Part shown: positions 57,847 to 64,000 of the stretch, in pieces
How the letters are laid out: each line of letters begins with the position of its first letter
Numbering within the stretch: the first letter of the stretch is position 1
Source of the DNA: Thamnaconus septentrionalis
Taxonomy: Eukaryota > Chordata > Actinopteri > Tetraodontiformes > Monacanthidae
Direction: 5' to 3'
DNA: 64,000 nucleotides
Assembly (NCBI GenBank): GCA_009823395.1
Contig: CM020501.1
Span: 20,015,861-20,079,860, forward strand
The notes under the pieces: model-generated
The model's input: only the letters and a program-made list of their open reading frames with translations
Databases searched by the model: none
Told to the model about the DNA's origin: nothing
Program-made: the position numbers and the translations under genes

Positions 57847-58517
57847 ATGTCAGAGATGTTGGAGAGCAGCGGTGAGTTGACACACACACACACACACACA
57901 GTGTCCAGCGTCAGCAATAAAATGCAAATTAAAATGTTGCTGTGTGTCCGAATAATTTTCAGAGGAGGAGGACTTGGCCATCTCTCTAAGTGTCGGAGAT
58001 GGGCGCCACCTGGTTGATTTAGGAAGGTAGGACCACGGTTTGTTTGGAAAACCTTTTTTTTTTTGAAGGGACAGTGTGCTGAAAATGAAAAGTGAAATCA
58101 CCACCCAGTTTCTTGATGTGAGGTTTGCTGTTTCTAGCAGAGGTGTCCAAAGTATTCACAGTATTACAAGTACTCAAATTGAAAGTAAAAGTTTGAGCAT
58201 CTAGAGCGTTGTCTTGAACAACTGCTTCTCTCACGACTATAGTTTTTTTTTCCTCTATCTTTTTTTTCTATCTGGACAGCCCTCAGGAGCTGGTGGTGGA
58301 GGAGAGGTGTCTGCTGGAGCTGCTGCAGGTGTGTCGCTCCTGCGGCAGGAAGTGTACGGTCAGGAAGCAGTTGCAGGGTCTGAAGCTGGAGATCAGCCAG
58401 TTCTGCGTCCACTGCCAGCGCTGCTGGAACTGGTGCAACCTGCCCGATGACCGCCAACACCGACTCCATCCACCAGAACTAGCCAATCAGGACTCGGCGC
58501 CGCCAACCAACAGCTGA
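57847..58517 (+). CDS. Small Cys-rich (putative zinc-binding) protein, unrecognised
   Basis: Three coding exons, 57847..57871, 57963..58026 and 58280..58517, preceded by a non-coding exon ending at 57226. Splice sites are GT-AG and phases fit; 327 nt, 108 aa. The N-terminus is acidic (MSEMLESSEEEDLAISL). The core is LLELLQVCRSCGRKCTV, then FCVHCQRCWNWCNLP, giving the spacing C-x2-C-x3-C, about 20 residues, then C-x2-C-x2-C-x3-C, which suggests one or two zinc knuckles. It vaguely resembles Cys-rich C-terminal modules in many uncharacterised teleost proteins, but I cannot name a family. AATAAA lies at 58723..58728. Function unknown. Confidence 0.7.
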
Positions 58518-58949
58518 GCCACTGATGTTTGGAACAGGCCTCAGTGGGCGGGGCTAGTTAAACTTCCAGACAGCTGGTGATTTTTTTATTTATTTTTTTA
58601 TTCCTGCTGTTGGAGGTGAGACGCTGCTGCTGGGCTGTGGTTGTAGCAACACCTTGTGGTGGCGCTGAAGACGGTCAACTTTGACACTTTTGTTTTGGGG
58701 TTATTGGGTTCAAATAACAAATAATAAACTGGTCTAATCATGGTTTTCAGGTGTTCATTTTTTTAGCCCTCTGTTTACAGCCTCATGCTAAAACCAATGC
58801 TTTGTCGGACTTTAGGGTTGCCTGTGCCCTCTGTGACACCACATCACCCACACTTTTTTCAGTCACAAGTTAGGAGATGCTACTTTTGCACAATCATAAT
58901 AAATAATAAGGAATAACAATTTACAATAATAAACTATTATAATTATGAT

Positions 58950-59600
58950 AACCGGAAAAAGGTGGCTTGCCTCTGGTGGAGGAGTTCAAGCATCTCAGGG
59001 TCTTGTTCAAGAGTGAGGGAAAGATGGAGCGTAAGATCGACTGGTGGATCAGTGCGGCGGCTGCAGTGATGCGGTCGCTGTACCGATCTGTCGTGATGAA
59101 GAGGGAGCTGAGCCGAAAGGCAAAGCTCTCGATTTACCAGTCGATCGACGTTTCCACCCTCACCTATGGTCATGAGCTTTGGGTAATGACTGAAATAACG
59201 AGGTCGTGGATACAAGCGGCTGAAATGTGTTTCCTCCATAGGGTGGCTGGGCGCATCTTGAGGGACAGGGTGGGAAGCTCGGTCACCCGGGAGGAGCTTG
59301 GAGTAGAGCTGCTGCTCCTCCACATGGAGGAGCCAGCTGAGGTGGCTCGGGCATCTGGTTCGGATGCCTCCTGGACGCCTCCCTGGAGAGGTGTTCCGGG
59401 CATCTCCCATCGGGAGGAGGCCTCGAGGAAGACCCAGACCAAGACTGTAGGGACTAAGTCTCTCGGCTGGCCTGGGAACTCCTGGGGCTCCCACCGGATG
59501 AGCTGGAGGAGGTGACTGGGGCCAGGGAAGTCTGGGCGTCTCGGCTGAGGCTGCTGCCCCCACGACCCGACTCCAGAAAAAGTGGTAGATGGATGGATGG
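58950..59600 (+). mobile_element. LINE 3' fragment (C-terminal part of reverse transcriptase ORF)
   Basis: The frame 58967..59515 reads FKHLRVLFKSEGKMERKIDW, AVMRSLYRSVVMKRELSRKA, STLTYGHELWVMTEITRSW and FLHRVAGRILRDRVGSSVTR, the C-terminal region typical of fish non-LTR retrotransposons. It lacks the RT catalytic core and ends at a GATGGATGGA tail near 59588..59600. It is 5'-truncated, and the end of the frame diverges, which suggests frameshifts. The clade (Rex1/L2/CR1-like) is uncertain. Confidence 0.85.
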
Positions 59601-60251
59601 AATTATAATAATAAACAAACCACCAAACAGTCAGTATTAGTTGTCGTAAACATTGTTTGTGTTGTTGCTATAAAAAAAAACAGCAGAGATTAAAAACAAA
59701 TGGAAAGTTAAGACTGATTATCATCAATAACAACAACACAATCACACAGCATTAGATTTAAAAAATAAATTATTGGCATGGTTAAAATCACACAGAGTGA
59801 CGTTCACACTTTATCAAGGCGACTGTTGGTGTTTTTAAATCAAGGATCTTTTTTCTAAGACATGAGTGCAAAAGATTTAGGACACAAATTCTAAAATTCT
59901 AAAAGATTTTTTTTAAATAACTAAATATATGTAAAAAATAATTACCAGGTTTAAAAACACCAGAGTGCACCATCCATTTTTGCACCGTGTGTCCCACTGG
60001 TGGCACCGGGAGGAAGAACATGTTGAGTGTCTTGCTACAGCAGAGGGAACGACATAAAAAAAAGGAAGGAAAAAGGGGGCGAGGCCTCGGTTGAAAGTGA
60101 CGTTCAGTTTGGGAATTAGCAGCTGAGGTGGGAGGAAGAGGAGTTAGCTGGGCAAGCTAGCAGCTAGCAGCTACATTGTGTCCTGACGTGGACTTCCTCT
60201 TCGTCAGACCAGTTTTTTGTTTTTATTTTTTTGCTTGACTCCTCCCCCTGC
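59601..60251. other. Intergenic region before the cep95-like 3' end
   Basis: AT-rich, no gene seen. A minus-strand AATAAA at 60222..60227 lies 25 bases past the cep95-like stop codon and could be its polyadenylation signal. Confidence 0.4.
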
Positions 60252-63990
<3,739 letters not shown>

Positions 63991-64000
63991 CTAGAAAGAT

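Noticed and set aside
58967..59515. 182-codon ORF as a host gene
   Set aside because: It reads as the C-terminal region of a LINE reverse transcriptase and ends in a typical retroposon tail.

Overview
The window is nuclear DNA of a ray-finned (teleost) fish. Genes are split into many short exons with GT-AG, and a few GC-AG, introns. Introns are compact, CA/GT and other microsatellites are frequent, and the dispersed repeats (hAT-like elements, L2/CR1/Rex-like LINE ends) look like those of teleosts. The predicted proteins are vertebrate. No bacterial, phage or CRISPR features are present.

Layout from left to right: 5' coding exons of smurf2 (minus, running off the left edge); complete kpna2 (minus); a tRNA-Arg(CCG) gene; a decayed LINE that carries a copied piece of kpna2; the c17orf58-like NTR-domain gene (plus); complete bptf (minus, about 24 kb, 35 proposed coding exons), convergent with c17orf58; a tRNA-Ser(AGA) gene; complete nol11 (minus); a small two-exon-plus-leader gene for a Cys-rich protein (plus), divergent from nol11 across a short promoter; a LINE 3' fragment; and a coiled-coil gene, probably cep95 (minus), running off the right edge. 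SMURF2, KPNA2, C17orf58, BPTF, NOL11 and CEP95 all lie, from memory, in human 17q23-q24, so this is a conserved vertebrate neighbourhood with local rearrangement.

Exon models were built by hand from splice sites, reading-frame phase and remembered family sequences. Phases close through every complete gene: kpna2 524 aa, c17orf58 414 aa, bptf about 2867 aa, nol11 728 aa, small protein 108 aa. These are housekeeping or chromatin genes with unrelated jobs (ubiquitin ligation, nuclear import, a secreted NTR protein, NURF remodelling, rRNA synthesis, centrosome), so no operon-like cooperation is implied.

I found no undescribed multi-gene system. The points most worth a second look are: a kpna2 exon fragment lodged in a LINE; a near-perfect 115-base hairpin in the last bptf intron; two tRNA genes at gene borders, one possibly at an anciently conserved position; three GC-AG introns; a bptf stop codon that overlaps a splice donor; a hAT-like element that makes up most of a bptf intron; and the small Cys-rich gene sharing a promoter region with nol11.
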